DNA of 64,000 nt from Planctomycetota bacterium (lineage in GTDB: Bacteria > Planctomycetota > OFTM77), in contig JAJDCO010000149.1 in the NCBI GenBank assembly GCA_029260795.1, positions 62,001-126,000 on the forward strand, read 5' to 3'. Positions 24,601 to 32,618 of the stretch are shown here, piece after piece. A program made the translations under genes and the position numbers. Under the pieces are notes generated by a model. It saw only the letters and a program-made list of their open reading frames with translations, had not been told where the DNA came from and made no database searches. Numbering within the stretch: position 1 is the stretch's first letter; each line of letters starts with the position of its first letter.

Positions 24601-26366
24601 CGGAAGCGATCGACGCCGACCTCAATCGGTCGAGCCTGCTGCGCCGGCCTTTCCGAGTCGTGCCGCCTTGGCGTCGACTGCTGGTCGGATCCGCGCTCGT
24701 GCTGGCTCTCGTGATCCTCCTCTGGCAGGCGATCCAGATCGTGCAACGGAATCGCCAGGTTCGGCAAGCCAAGACGGACCTCGAGCAGCGAGTGGCGCAG
24801 CGCACCGAAGAGCTCGCCGTCGCCTACGAGAATCTGCTCGAGAGCGAAGCGCGTTTCCGTGAGCTCGTCGAGTTCTCGCCCTTCGGCATTCATCAGATGG
24901 ATCTGACAGCTCGGGTACTCAGCTCCAACCCGGCTGGCGAGTCTCTTTGGGCACCGGACGGCAAGCGGCGAGAGGCCCCCGAGTTTCTGATGGCGGTCGC
25001 CGAGCGAGATCGACACCGAATCGGCGGAGCACTGAAGAGAGCGCGGGCCGGCGAGATCGCCCGGTTCGAGTTCAGCTCGCCCGACGGGCGAAGCTTCGAA
25101 GGCTCCTTCGTTCCCATTCCGGCCGAGGCGCCGGCGTGGCTCCTCGGCTTGAGCCTCGACGTCTCGGAGCACAAGCAGGTCGAGCAAGATAAGCAGCGGC
25201 TCGAGGACCAGCTCCACCAGAGTATCAAGCTCGAGACGATCGGTCGGCTCACGGGCGGTATCGTCCACGACTTCAACAACATCTTGACGGCACTCCTCGC
25301 CGAGACCGAGCCGCTGGCGGAGGATCGCCCGTCGTCGCTCGTCGACACCGACCAGCGCGATCGTCTCGACGAGATCCGCGAGACCGTGCTCCGGGGATCC
25401 GGCCTGACGCGCCAGCTTCTCGAATTCACGCGCCACCAAGGCTACTCACCACAGCGCTTCGACCTCGCCGAGCTCCTTCGCAGCTTCGACGGCTTGCTTC
25501 GACGGATCACTCGTCAAGACATCACCGTCCGGACCCAGATCACACCGGAGACGGCCTGGGTCGAGGCCGATGCGCACCAGCTGGAGCAGGTGCTTCTCAA
25601 CCTCGCGATCAATGCGGGTGACGCCATGCTTCCCGATGGTGGCTTCCTCGACATCGATCTCCGGACTCTCGAGCGCTCCTCCCACCCCACCGAGCCCGGC
25701 AGCCGGTGTCATCTCCTGTCCGTCCGGGACTCGGGGCCCGGGATCCCCGACGACGTGCTTCCGAAGATCTTCGAGCCCTTCTTCACGACCAAGCCGGTAG
25801 GAGAAGGGACCGGGCTCGGCCTCTCATCAGTGCAATCGATCATTCGACGCTTCGACGGGACTCTCGAGGCGCGCAACCATCCCGATGGGGGCGCCGTCTT
25901 CGAGATCTCCCTACCGGCGGCAGCTCCCGTCGACTTGGAGAGTCCCGAATCCCGCGCTCCGCATTCGATCAATCGGCCGGGGCGAGGAGAGTGGATCCTC
26001 GTGTGTGACGACGACGAAGCCGTGCGCCGTTCGCTGTCTCGCTCGTTGATCGGAGCGGGCTATCGAGTCGAGCCTTGTGCCGACGGTCGTTCGGCGCTCG
26101 CCCTGGTCGCGGGAGGAGAGCCTCCGATCGGCTTGGCGTTGATCGACATCGTGATGCCCGATTTGAACGGCATCCAGGTCGCGCGGTCGCTCATGGCAAT
26201 TCGACCCGATCTGCGTATTCTGTTCTCCTCGGGGTATGCCTCGGAAGCTCTGCGAGCTCACGATCTCAGCGAACGCTGCGAGTTCATCGAGAAGCCCTTC
26301 TCGCCGTCGGAGCTCTTCGCCCGAGTCCGCGAGCTTCTCGATCGGAAACGTGAGCCGGCGACCTGA
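21606..26366 (+). CDS. Giant hybrid two-component sensor with 14-blade propeller region
   Basis: A 1586-residue hybrid histidine kinase. In order it has a signal peptide (about 15-37), a CBM9-like beta domain (40-230), a carboxypeptidase-regulatory-like domain (255-325), about 14 two-component propeller blades of the form W-x-G/A-T-x-x-G-L (378-915), a Y_Y_Y domain (935-1018) and a membrane helix (1023-1048). Cytoplasmic PAS (1082-1188), HisKA with VHDFNN (His1221), HATPase (GEGTGLGLSS) and a C-terminal receiver (Asp1514) follow. Fourteen blades would make two seven-bladed propellers, as in Bacteroides hybrid sensors for glycans. The CBM9-like domain also suggests carbohydrate sensing, which is inference. 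No DNA-binding domain is fused, so output must pass to another protein. Confidence 0.88.
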   Translation: MRGPEPRHRGKRRVACGSSSWLTIVLAMLFFSDRLEADDAPVWSGRVAVSRPLTGILLDGDLSDWPQDLPRYSIQSVEVGLPPESAADLTASFRVAHDPEKSLLLVAVEVVDDDHFFDPSSTATWDSQDGCMLFLDPSPGSGRTSIQFNYYGTSRPSGVVANAESRQSGNRRDYEWAIDLSQIPATQRARLQSGEVFGLEVVVGDYDRPLEQRGRLGLGRGGDFTWIAWSRGAYKPRDSWRRGQVILGDRQALGDVTVRVRGAGRAPVLGAALQIIPTWLSGQHALSARTDEDGSWSLSLPPGQYRLDSSRPGFRSETIEVKPGQRLPISKALSVERPVERSLGPVQSTTTALQRFSGDWFHLVPFGGFGAEDFAAIVEDASGNVWLGTSSGLLCYDGRTWSRYDESSGLVGGAVRCLTVARDGALWVGTEEAVHRIRDGRLLSMSPREGLIGGPVFSIHEQPQGCFWLGTLNGLQRWRDGQLERVDVGAPIGSVFDFSTSHDGSMWIATESGLFRHRNEEFSWVDTPLSKVQQVHESTDGRLYVGSRYRGCHVLHPGSDSWQVLTIEGGVLSIVEDAAGTVWVATAEQILRQWEDREEELFPRFQVGRGDGLILTLYCDRESTIWVGTATGVSGYRHALIRPLPILEDVSSLDILGSDAWVGCESALYRVTDGALLPAAESLWDRFGRVEDTHVDRQGRVWVATYRCLARLTEDGWEDLANSGSGVVPALSIAEDHQGRVWVGTSFGIQIFDGDDRTSMTTADGLHSDRIPFLLADSQGRLWLGSDSGLQTWSDGRLETEVPGAGQPGFVGVRCLFEDSRKRIWVGARDGLWVLDSERWSREGPGGVVSVAEDSEGRLCFASAQQEGVTLIFEDLRYTLTLDDGLPSAFVTRLAFGPDDQLWMLGDARVVRYRRQRTPPILLSCEPVSGELESGAREFTFTSDQSLVAFELRAVSHRTRPEALRYRYRVPGHVEEWRWSPDGRVELGSLPAGRYFLEAEAIDADLNRSSLLRRPFRVVPPWRRLLVGSALVLALVILLWQAIQIVQRNRQVRQAKTDLEQRVAQRTEELAVAYENLLESEARFRELVEFSPFGIHQMDLTARVLSSNPAGESLWAPDGKRREAPEFLMAVAERDRHRIGGALKRARAGEIARFEFSSPDGRSFEGSFVPIPAEAPAWLLGLSLDVSEHKQVEQDKQRLEDQLHQSIKLETIGRLTGGIVHDFNNILTALLAETEPLAEDRPSSLVDTDQRDRLDEIRETVLRGSGLTRQLLEFTRHQGYSPQRFDLAELLRSFDGLLRRITRQDITVRTQITPETAWVEADAHQLEQVLLNLAINAGDAMLPDGGFLDIDLRTLERSSHPTEPGSRCHLLSVRDSGPGIPDDVLPKIFEPFFTTKPVGEGTGLGLSSVQSIIRRFDGTLEARNHPDGGAVFEISLPAAAPVDLESPESRAPHSINRPGRGEWILVCDDDEAVRRSLSRSLIGAGYRVEPCADGRSALALVAGGEPPIGLALIDIVMPDLNGIQVARSLMAIRPDLRILFSSGYASEALRAHDLSERCEFIEKPFSPSELFARVRELLDRKREPAT

Positions 26367-26451
26367 TTCCAAGACATCGCACTCGAGGACGCAGCGGCGA
26401 TCGGGCTTGCTCGCCGCTTGGCGCGGCCTCTCTCTTTTCGAGGAGCAAAGC

Positions 26452-27246
26452 ATGACCGTTCGCACGAGCTATGCACCCGGTGAGTTCTGCTGGGTCGACC
26501 TCGCCTCCCACGGCATCGCTGCCGCACGGGACTTCTACCGCGATCTCTTCGGCTGGACGGCCGAGGAGCAGGACACTCAAGGCGGGCCGCCGTACAGCCT
26601 CTTCAAGTCGGGCGATCACGAGGTCGCTGGACTGGGAGAGATGAATGACGTGATGAAGTCCCAAGGCGTACCGCCCAGCTGGAACACCTACATCAGCGTC
26701 GAGGACGTGGAGAAGACCGTCGCGCAAGCGGCCGAGCTCGGCGCCGAGGTCATCGTGCCTGGCATGAAGGTCGTCGAGGCTGGATGGCTGGCGTTTCTCC
26801 AAGATCCGACCGGAGGCGTCTTCGGCATCTGGCAGGCCGGCGAGCACTGTGGCTCCTCGCTGGTCGATGAGCCGGTCGCGCCGACTTGGAACGAGCTGGC
26901 GACGCGGGACCGGGAAGGTGCGCGGACCTTCTACTCCTCCCTCATGGGCTGGGACTTCCAGCCGAATCCCGACTCCCCATCGCCCTACGACATCATCATG
27001 ATCGGTGGCGAGCAGAAGGGCGGCATCCTCGAGATGAACGAGCAGTGGGGCGACATCCCTCCTCAGTGGACGGTCTACTTTTGCGTCGCCGACGTCGATG
27101 CAACCGTCGCGCGCGCCAGCGAGCTCGGTGGACGCGTCAACGTACCGGCATTCGACATCTCCGTCGGCCGCCTTGCCATGCTCGCCGACGTTCACGGTGC
27201 CGGCTTCTCCGTGATCCAGCTCCAGGGTGACTCGAAGATGCGCTGA
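26452..27246 (+). CDS. Two-domain VOC (glyoxalase/dioxygenase-like) protein
   Basis: A 264-residue protein made of two vicinal-oxygen-chelate domains (residues about 8-130 and 140-260). Each has the pattern F-C-W-V-D/T-W-N-E-L, then F-Y-x-x-L-F/M-G-W, an E-M-N segment, and a final DPTGGVFGIWQ or DVHGAGFSVIQ strand. The ATG at 26452 follows GAGGAG by 6 bases; the longer upstream frame has no such site. Two-domain VOC proteins of this type occur next to antibiotic or metabolic genes, but the substrate is not known. It ends 12 bases before the convergent acyltransferase gene. Confidence 0.85.
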   Translation: MTVRTSYAPGEFCWVDLASHGIAAARDFYRDLFGWTAEEQDTQGGPPYSLFKSGDHEVAGLGEMNDVMKSQGVPPSWNTYISVEDVEKTVAQAAELGAEVIVPGMKVVEAGWLAFLQDPTGGVFGIWQAGEHCGSSLVDEPVAPTWNELATRDREGARTFYSSLMGWDFQPNPDSPSPYDIIMIGGEQKGGILEMNEQWGDIPPQWTVYFCVADVDATVARASELGGRVNVPAFDISVGRLAMLADVHGAGFSVIQLQGDSKMR

Positions 27247-27258
27247 GGCATGGGACGA

Positions 27259-28353
27259 CTACTCGAGCTCCATCGACTCGCCGCTGTCCGGGCGAAAGCA
27301 GGCTGCGGGGACGGGCGCTCGAAGGGTCGGCTCGCCCTGCCCTGAGGCCTGAAGCCAAAGCGCGCCCACGGTCTCGGGCACGGCGCTCACCGAGTGTCCG
27401 AAGCGCTTCTCGACCGCAATCGTGAGGTCCATGCGCGCCAACGAGTCGAGGCCCAGCGCCTCGAGCCGGCGCTGCCCCGTGAGGGAGCCCCGATCGATCG
27501 GCGTCTCACTCGCCGCGGCGATCAAGTCGGCGACACCAGCTCGTATCTCGGGCGCGATCTCCGCTGCGTCCGGCGTCGGCGCCCCGAGTACCGGAGGGAA
27601 GACATGGCTTCGAGGCCCGACGAGTGCGTGGATCGGCACGAAGGTCGGCTCCTCGGCGGTTGGCGAGTTGTAGAAGCTCTCCAGCCACTCATTCAGGGAG
27701 CGCGGCTCGAGCGGCGGCCAAGCGCTTCGTGGTGGCGCCTCCACCGTGAGCACGACCCGTCGACGCGGCAGAAACACGGCCAGCGATAGGAGCCCTGCGA
27801 GGGCGCCCTCGAGAAGCTGTCGAGCCGGGCGCGGTGCTCGGCCATGAAAGGCATAGCTGAATCGGCTTCCCCAGAGCCCCCGTGCCCGAACGCGGATCAA
27901 GCCCGCGTCGGGAGCACGCGACAAGATCTCGGCCGCTCCCCAGGTGTCTCGAAGGGACTCTCGACCCGAGCGCTGTGCTCGACCCGCTGGCCACAGCAAG
28001 ACGTTCTCACCGGCCTCCAACGCTGCGACGATGGCGTCGATCGCGCGGACCGTTTCGGCGCGGGCGGTCTGCGAGGGCTGTGTCAGGTCGGGAAGCGGGA
28101 TGCCATGGAAGGTGCGCGGCAGCCACCGGATGAGGGGATGCTCGACCATCTCTCGCTCGTAGACGGGACGCGGCTGCAACCCTCGCCACAGCGCGACCGT
28201 TGCGACGAATGGATCGAGATAGGTCGGGTGGCTCGGCAAGATCAGCCACCCCCCCTTGTCTCGAGAGGGAGGGAGCGATCCTTCGAGCCGAATGCGATAG
28301 CGCGCTCGCAGAATCAGGCGCACGACGCGCGTCACGATGGCCGCGCCCTTCAT
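27259..28353 (-). CDS. PlsC-type acyltransferase fused to an acyl carrier protein domain
   Basis: A 364-residue fusion. Residues 1-210 form a lysophospholipid/glycerol-phosphate acyltransferase domain with the catalytic H-x4-D box (HPTYLD, His42 and Asp47). The third motif reads LLWPAGR where most family members have FPEGTR, so its usual glutamate is replaced. Residues about 264-340 are an acyl carrier protein domain with the phosphopantetheine site GLDSLARMDL (Ser304). The carrier may deliver the acyl chain directly to the transferase. The minus-strand acyl-CoA/acyl-ACP synthetase at 62287-64000 could supply chains, but the two are far apart. Convergent with the VOC gene. Confidence 0.85.
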   Translation of the reverse strand: MKGAAIVTRVVRLILRARYRIRLEGSLPPSRDKGGWLILPSHPTYLDPFVATVALWRGLQPRPVYEREMVEHPLIRWLPRTFHGIPLPDLTQPSQTARAETVRAIDAIVAALEAGENVLLWPAGRAQRSGRESLRDTWGAAEILSRAPDAGLIRVRARGLWGSRFSYAFHGRAPRPARQLLEGALAGLLSLAVFLPRRRVVLTVEAPPRSAWPPLEPRSLNEWLESFYNSPTAEEPTFVPIHALVGPRSHVFPPVLGAPTPDAAEIAPEIRAGVADLIAAASETPIDRGSLTGQRRLEALGLDSLARMDLTIAVEKRFGHSVSAVPETVGALWLQASGQGEPTLRAPVPAACFRPDSGESMELE

Positions 28354-28587
28354 CGTTGCCCTCGACGAACACTGTTGCCGAGCTCGGGCTCACCCGCCGG
28401 CTCGAAACGGCACTGCATTCCATCATCTCCTTCAGGCTTGCCCGCAGTCTACCCGTCACCCGACCGGCATCGATCGGGAAATGCACTTCGTGGAATTGGC
28501 GGACGCGCTTCGGCGCGAATCGTCGGGAGCCACTAGAAAGCAGTCGACTCGGGAGCACTGGGACGAACGCTCAGGAGGACGATTCTC

Positions 28588-29043
28588 ATGTTGAAGGTCG
28601 GAGATCGCGCGCCGGATTTCGAGCTCGCGGACGATCGAGGCGAGAAGGCTCGGCTGTCGACACTGCTTCAGGAAGGCCCGCTCGTCTTGTACTTCTACCC
28701 GGCTGACTTCACACCGGGCTGCACCAAGGAAGCATGCTCTTTTCGAGATCGGCACGAGGACGTGTTGGCGGCGGGGCTTCGTATCGTGGGAATCAGCCCA
28801 CAATCGAGCGAGCGGCATGCAGAGTTTCGAGACCGCTACCAGCTCCCGTTCCGCCTGCTCGCCGATCCGGACCGCGAGGTCATCCGGGCGTTTGGAGTCG
28901 CCGGACCGCTCGGACTCGGCGTGCGTCGTGCGACGTTCCTCATCGGCGAGGACGGGATCATTCAGGCGGCTGTGAAAGCCGACTTTCGGATCACCGAGCA
29001 CGATCGCTTCCTTGGCGAGGCCATCGAGCGAAGCCGACAGTAG
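28588..29043 (+). CDS. bcp: Peroxiredoxin, BCP type
   Basis: A 151-residue thiol peroxidase of the AhpC/TSA superfamily that reduces peroxides. The motif DFTPGCTKEAC holds the peroxidatic Cys45 and a resolving Cys50, five residues apart, as in atypical two-cysteine BCP enzymes. Length is normal for the family and there is no signal peptide, so it should be cytoplasmic. GGAGGA lies 11 bases before the ATG. It stands between a divergent acyltransferase and the cytochrome/DUF1549 gene, with no clear functional link. Confidence 0.93.
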   Translation: MLKVGDRAPDFELADDRGEKARLSTLLQEGPLVLYFYPADFTPGCTKEACSFRDRHEDVLAAGLRIVGISPQSSERHAEFRDRYQLPFRLLADPDREVIRAFGVAGPLGLGVRRATFLIGEDGIIQAAVKADFRITEHDRFLGEAIERSRQ

Positions 29044-29124
29044 GCAGAGCCGCCCTGCACGCGGCGACTTCGGTATACTCGGAGGCCTTCCGACGATGGC
29101 ATCTTCTGTGACGAGGTCTCCGAC

Positions 29125-32100
29125 GTGCTGCGATCCCGAGCTCCCCTCTGGTGTCTGCTGGTCTTGCTATCCTCTCCGACCCTGGCACACGCGGCGCCGC
29201 AGGACGACGCCGATGAAGGAAGGCGTCTGTTTGCGCGGTCGGTGCGCTCCTTGCTCGTCGAGTCTTGCCTGAGCTGCCATGGGGGTCGACGTCTCCGAGG
29301 CGAGCTCGACTTGGCCACCCGTGAGGCACTCCTCCAGGGCGGGGAAAGCGGCCCGGCGATCGTGCCCGGCGACCCGGGAGCCAGCCTCCTGATTCAGCTC
29401 GTGGAGCATGAGCGCGAGCCGGCGATGCCATGGCGACGCAAGCAGCTTTCGGCCGATGCGCGGGCTCAGCTCCGGCGCTGGATCGAGCTGGGCGCGCCGT
29501 ACGACCGAGACCGTCTCGATGACGACGAGGAGACCTCGCTGCCTGGGCCTCTGGTCGGAGCGGCCGAGGTCAGCGATGACGATCGCGATCACTGGTCCTT
29601 CCGCCGTCTGCATCCCACGGCACCGCCTCCCGTCGTGGACGAGGGCTGGTGCCGAACGCCGATTGACCGATTCATATTGGCCCAGCAGGAGACCGAGGGG
29701 CTCCGACCCAATGCCGCCGCCGACCGCCGAACGCTTCTGCGTCGCGCGAGCTTCGGGCTCCTCGGCTTGCCACCGACGTTCGAGGACGTGGCCGCTTTCG
29801 TGGGCGACGCCCGAGCCGACGCCTGGTCGCGGCAGGTCGAGCGCTTGCTCTCGAGCCCCCGCTTCGGAGAACGTTGGGCCCGGCACTGGCTGGACGCGGC
29901 GCGCTTCGCCGAGAGCCACGGCTTCGAGCAGGACTACGATCGTCCCAATGCGCATCACTACCGAGACTACGTCATTCGGGCCTTCAATCGGGATCAGCCT
30001 TACGACGAGTTCATTCGCTGGCAGATCGCAGGGGACGAGATCGCACCCGAAGATCCCGAAGCCTGGCGAGCGACCGGATTCCTGGCCGCCGGAGCGTTCC
30101 CGACCCAGCTCACCGAGCGCGAGTTCGAGCGAGCGCGCTACGATGAGCTCGACGACATGGTCGGCACGCTCGGCACGGCCATGCTCGGGATGACGATCGG
30201 CTGTGCTCGTTGCCACGATCACAAGTTCGATCCGATTCCGACTCGCGACTACTATCGTCTCGTCGCGACTTTCACCGGCACCATTCGAAGCAATGTGGAG
30301 CTCGAGGCGGACGCCGCCCGCGTCCAGGCGCGGCACGAGGCTTGGCAGGCCGAGCTCGAGCCGTTCGCCGCGCGCCTCGCCGAGCTCGAGCGCACCGTGC
30401 TCGCGGGCCGATTCGAGAGCTGGCTCGCGGAGCGGGCGGTAGACCCCCAACCACGCTGGCGAATCCTCGACGTCACCTCGGCCACCTCGAGTGGGGGAGC
30501 TCACCTCGAGCGTGAGCCCGATGGCTCTTGGGTCGCGACGGGAGCCAATCCGGATCACGATACGTGGGAGCTGGTCGCGAGGTCGAGCCCCGGACGTATC
30601 ACGGGGTTGCGTCTCGAGGCGTTGGCAGACGACGCTCTCGTGCGCGCTGGTCCGGGCCGTGCGACCAACGGGAACTTCGCGCTGAGCGATCTGCGGCTGG
30701 CCGTTCGTTCTGCGACGGGTCAGCGGACTCCGGTACCGATGACGGTCGTCGAGGCATCGTTCGAGCAGGCGAAGCTGCCCGTGTCGGCAACCATTGATGA
30801 CGATCCGATCTCGGCCTGGGCGATCGACCCGCGCTTCGGCGAGGACCATGCCGCGGTCTACCGATTCCGTCGTCCGCTCGAACTTCCGGAAGACGCCGTG
30901 CTCGAAGTGCGACTGAGCTTCGCCAACAACGTTGGGCATGGCATGGGTCGACTGCGGGTCGCGGTGACCTCGGAGCCTGACCCGCGCTGGGGCGTCGACA
31001 GCCGGCTCGGAGCCTGGCAGCTCGCTGGACCCTTCGAGGCCCCCGATCGGGCGAGCGCTCTGGAGACGGCTTGGGTCACCGAGCCCGGCGGAACCGAGCC
31101 CCATGGCAGCTCGGATGCCTGGACCGACCGTTCGGATCTCGTCGATGGCAAGGGGTACCCGCTCAAAGGCGAGATCGCCGCGACCTATCTTCGCCGCCGC
31201 ATCGATGCTCCCTCACCGCGTCGTCTCGCGTTTCGCGTCGGAAGCGACGACGCCATTCGCATCTGGCTGAACGGCGAGCTCGTTCACGAGCAGACGCAGC
31301 CGCGCGGCCTGACCGTCGGCCAAGACCCGGTGGAGGTGACGCTGCGAGCGGGCACGAATCGGCTGCTCATGAAGGTCGTGAACTTCGGGGGGGGCTACGG
31401 CTTCTCGTTCGGCGACATCACCGAGTCGACGCTCGAAGGTTGGAGTGTCGCACTGGGGAGCCAACTAACGAACGGAGAGCCGCTGACCCCGCGTCAGCGA
31501 GCCGCGCTTTGGAAGGAGTGGATCCAACGCGACCCGGACTGGCGACGCCTGGCGGCTCCGGTCGAAGCGCTTCGAGCGCGCGAGCCTCGCTCCTCAAAGG
31601 TCACGGTCTTGGCCGCTTCCGAGGGCGTGAAGCCGATTCCTCATCATGCGGACGGTCGTGGATTCCCGCACTTCTATCCGCAGACGCACTTGCTCGAGCG
31701 AGGCGATCCCGATCGTAAGGGCGAGGTCGTGGAGCCGGGCTTTCTCCAAGTTCTGACCGATCCCGAGGCGAGCGATCGCTGGCCGCCGACACCACCGCCG
31801 AGCGGTCGCAGCCCGGGGCAGCGGAGCGCGTTGGCAGCCTGGATGACCGACATCGATCAGGGTGCCGGGGCTTTGCTGGCCCGAGTCGTCGTGAATCGCA
31901 TCTGGCATCACCACTTCGGCCGCGGCTTGGTTTCGACGCCCAATGACTTCGGCGCGCAAGGTGCGCCGCCGACGCACCCGGATCTCCTCGAGTGGCTGGC
32001 GGTCGAGCTCGTGCAGAGCGGCTGGCGGCTCAAGCACATCCACAGGTTGATCCTCGAGAGCGCCGTCTATCGACAATCGGGCGCTGTCGACGAGACACGC

Positions 32101-32607
32101 CGCGCGATCGATCCCGACAATCGAAGCTGGTGGCATCGCGCACCGCGGCGGCTGGAGGCGGAGGCGATTCGCGATACGCTGCTCCAAGTCACGGGAAGGT
32201 TGGACACGACCATGTTCGGGCCGGGCTCGCTCGACGAGGGCAACGCCCGGCGCAGCGTGTATCTCTTCCAGAAGCGCGGACGCCTGCTGCCGATGATGCA
32301 GGTGTTCGACGCGCCGCAGCACCTGGTCAGCATCGGTCGGCGATCGACCACGACCACGGCCCCCCAGGCCCTCCTGCTCTTGAACAACGAGAACGTGCGC
32401 GGCTTGGCTCGGGCCTTCGGCGAGCAGCTCGCCGAGAGCGGAGAACCGGTCGTCGAGGCCTTTCGCCGGACCTTGGCTCGGGATCCGAAGCCGGCGGAGC
32501 AGCAGGCGGTGCAAGCGTTCCTCGAGGGGCAGAGCGCACGACCTGGAGCCTGGGTCGACCTCGCCCAGACGATGTTCGCTCTCAACGAGTTCATCTACGT
32601 CGATTGA
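29125..32607 (+). CDS. Planctomycete-type cytochrome c / DUF1549 / DUF1553 protein
   Basis: A 1160-residue exported protein. The GTG start at 29125 follows GAGG by 8 bases, with a TATACT box at 29074-29079 as a possible -10 element. A signal peptide (residues 1-24) is followed by a PSCyt1 domain with heme motif CLSCH (48-52), the DUF1549 domain (about 165-370), a PA14- or galactose-binding-like beta domain (about 625-770) and a C-terminal DUF1553 domain. This architecture is a hallmark of Planctomycetes and Verrucomicrobia and is nearly always paired with a DUF1501 protein, as here. Functions are unproven; roles in periplasmic polysaccharide or small-molecule catabolism have been suggested. 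Confidence 0.93.
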   Translation: MLRSRAPLWCLLVLLSSPTLAHAAPQDDADEGRRLFARSVRSLLVESCLSCHGGRRLRGELDLATREALLQGGESGPAIVPGDPGASLLIQLVEHEREPAMPWRRKQLSADARAQLRRWIELGAPYDRDRLDDDEETSLPGPLVGAAEVSDDDRDHWSFRRLHPTAPPPVVDEGWCRTPIDRFILAQQETEGLRPNAAADRRTLLRRASFGLLGLPPTFEDVAAFVGDARADAWSRQVERLLSSPRFGERWARHWLDAARFAESHGFEQDYDRPNAHHYRDYVIRAFNRDQPYDEFIRWQIAGDEIAPEDPEAWRATGFLAAGAFPTQLTEREFERARYDELDDMVGTLGTAMLGMTIGCARCHDHKFDPIPTRDYYRLVATFTGTIRSNVELEADAARVQARHEAWQAELEPFAARLAELERTVLAGRFESWLAERAVDPQPRWRILDVTSATSSGGAHLEREPDGSWVATGANPDHDTWELVARSSPGRITGLRLEALADDALVRAGPGRATNGNFALSDLRLAVRSATGQRTPVPMTVVEASFEQAKLPVSATIDDDPISAWAIDPRFGEDHAAVYRFRRPLELPEDAVLEVRLSFANNVGHGMGRLRVAVTSEPDPRWGVDSRLGAWQLAGPFEAPDRASALETAWVTEPGGTEPHGSSDAWTDRSDLVDGKGYPLKGEIAATYLRRRIDAPSPRRLAFRVGSDDAIRIWLNGELVHEQTQPRGLTVGQDPVEVTLRAGTNRLLMKVVNFGGGYGFSFGDITESTLEGWSVALGSQLTNGEPLTPRQRAALWKEWIQRDPDWRRLAAPVEALRAREPRSSKVTVLAASEGVKPIPHHADGRGFPHFYPQTHLLERGDPDRKGEVVEPGFLQVLTDPEASDRWPPTPPPSGRSPGQRSALAAWMTDIDQGAGALLARVVVNRIWHHHFGRGLVSTPNDFGAQGAPPTHPDLLEWLAVELVQSGWRLKHIHRLILESAVYRQSGAVDETRRAIDPDNRSWWHRAPRRLEAEAIRDTLLQVTGRLDTTMFGPGSLDEGNARRSVYLFQKRGRLLPMMQVFDAPQHLVSIGRRSTTTTAPQALLLLNNENVRGLARAFGEQLAESGEPVVEAFRRTLARDPKPAEQQAVQAFLEGQSARPGAWVDLAQTMFALNEFIYVD

Positions 32608-32618
32608 GGAGCCACCCG

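Noticed and set aside
29167..31104. Minus-strand open frame of 645 codons opposite the DUF1549 gene
   Set aside because: It mirrors the real gene, has Arg/Glu-rich shadow composition and no recognisable domain.
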